Below, one piece after another: positions 63,886 through 64,000 of a stretch of DNA of 64,000 nucleotides (positions are counted from its first letter, which is position 1; each line of letters begins with the position of its first letter). This DNA is from Cunninghamia lanceolata (Eukaryota > Streptophyta > Pinopsida > Cupressales > Cupressaceae). Where the stretch lies: the NCBI GenBank assembly GCA_027924645.1, contig BSBN01000888.1, forward strand, positions 14,887,001 through 14,951,000, written 5' to 3'. The notes under the pieces are model-generated. The model worked only from the letters and a program-made list of their open reading frames with translations, had not been told where the DNA came from and made no database searches. Made by a program: the position numbers and the translations under genes.

Positions 63886-64000
63886 ATGTCTCCTTGGGGG
63901 ATTTTCCCTCCTAAGGTTTAGCTCTTGGGTCCTTTAGAATGAAATTAGGCCATCTTGCATGTTAATGGTGACTCCTGATGAGAAAACCCTAAAGTTTCAT
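63886..64000. other. Window end, flank of repeat copy B
   Basis: Upstream flank of copy B on the minus strand. The reading of copy B continues a few codons to a TAG at about 63915. Nothing else is identified. Confidence 0.4.

Overview
This window looks like nuclear DNA of a large-genome seed plant, most likely a gymnosperm (inference; no species marker was seen). It is AT-rich. One two-exon plant tau-class glutathione S-transferase (GST) gene is the only intact host gene I can support. Around it lie nested, decayed LTR retrotransposons, satellites and degenerate plant-type (CCCTAAA-like) telomeric repeats. No tRNA, rRNA or CRISPR structures were recognised.

Layout. 1-5735: 3' portion of a Ty3/gypsy element of the Tat lineage (RNase H, second archaeal-type RNase H, integrase, long 3' spacer, LTR). 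5741-18479: a chromodomain Ty3/gypsy element with both LTRs and a 5-bp target duplication (AGCTC), inserted beside or in the Tat LTR. Its gag is split by a minus-strand Ty1/copia element (7417-13676, target duplication ATAAG), giving a three-level nest. 18485-23400: low-copy-looking DNA with the GST gene (20582-19804, minus) and a TG/AG microsatellite. About 23410-28258: another decayed gypsy element with a G-patch motif. 28259-29325: LTR and gag start of a second copia family, fused to a roughly 450-bp repeat that recurs inverted at 63430-63885.

33025-49135 is bounded by inverted, TIR-like clusters of a GTTATAA-containing motif. It holds a decayed multi-exon gene (33490-35409), nine tandem 358-bp satellite units (36954-40243), an inverted relative of the Tat LTR and 3' spacer (about 40480-43370), a diverged tandem region saturated with TATACAA (about 44060-46010), and a decayed gene with a DFAENY signature typical of uncharacterised transposon proteins (48060-46130, minus).

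49330-60430 is a degenerate telomere-like array interrupted by a young 7.4-kb LTR element (52586-59997, minus). That element has about 98-99% similar LTRs, a perfect AACCC target duplication, a Met-type primer site and five AGGGGGAG polypurine motifs typical of Sireviruses. It has a coiled-coil/zinc-knuckle ORF and a long unrecognised second ORF, but no protease, integrase, reverse transcriptase or RNase H. It reads as a non-autonomous Sirevirus derivative and is the most interesting object here.

The elements are independent insertions, not a pathway. Relative age, from LTR similarity and nesting, runs Tat (oldest), then chromovirus, then nested copia, with the Sirevirus-like element youngest.
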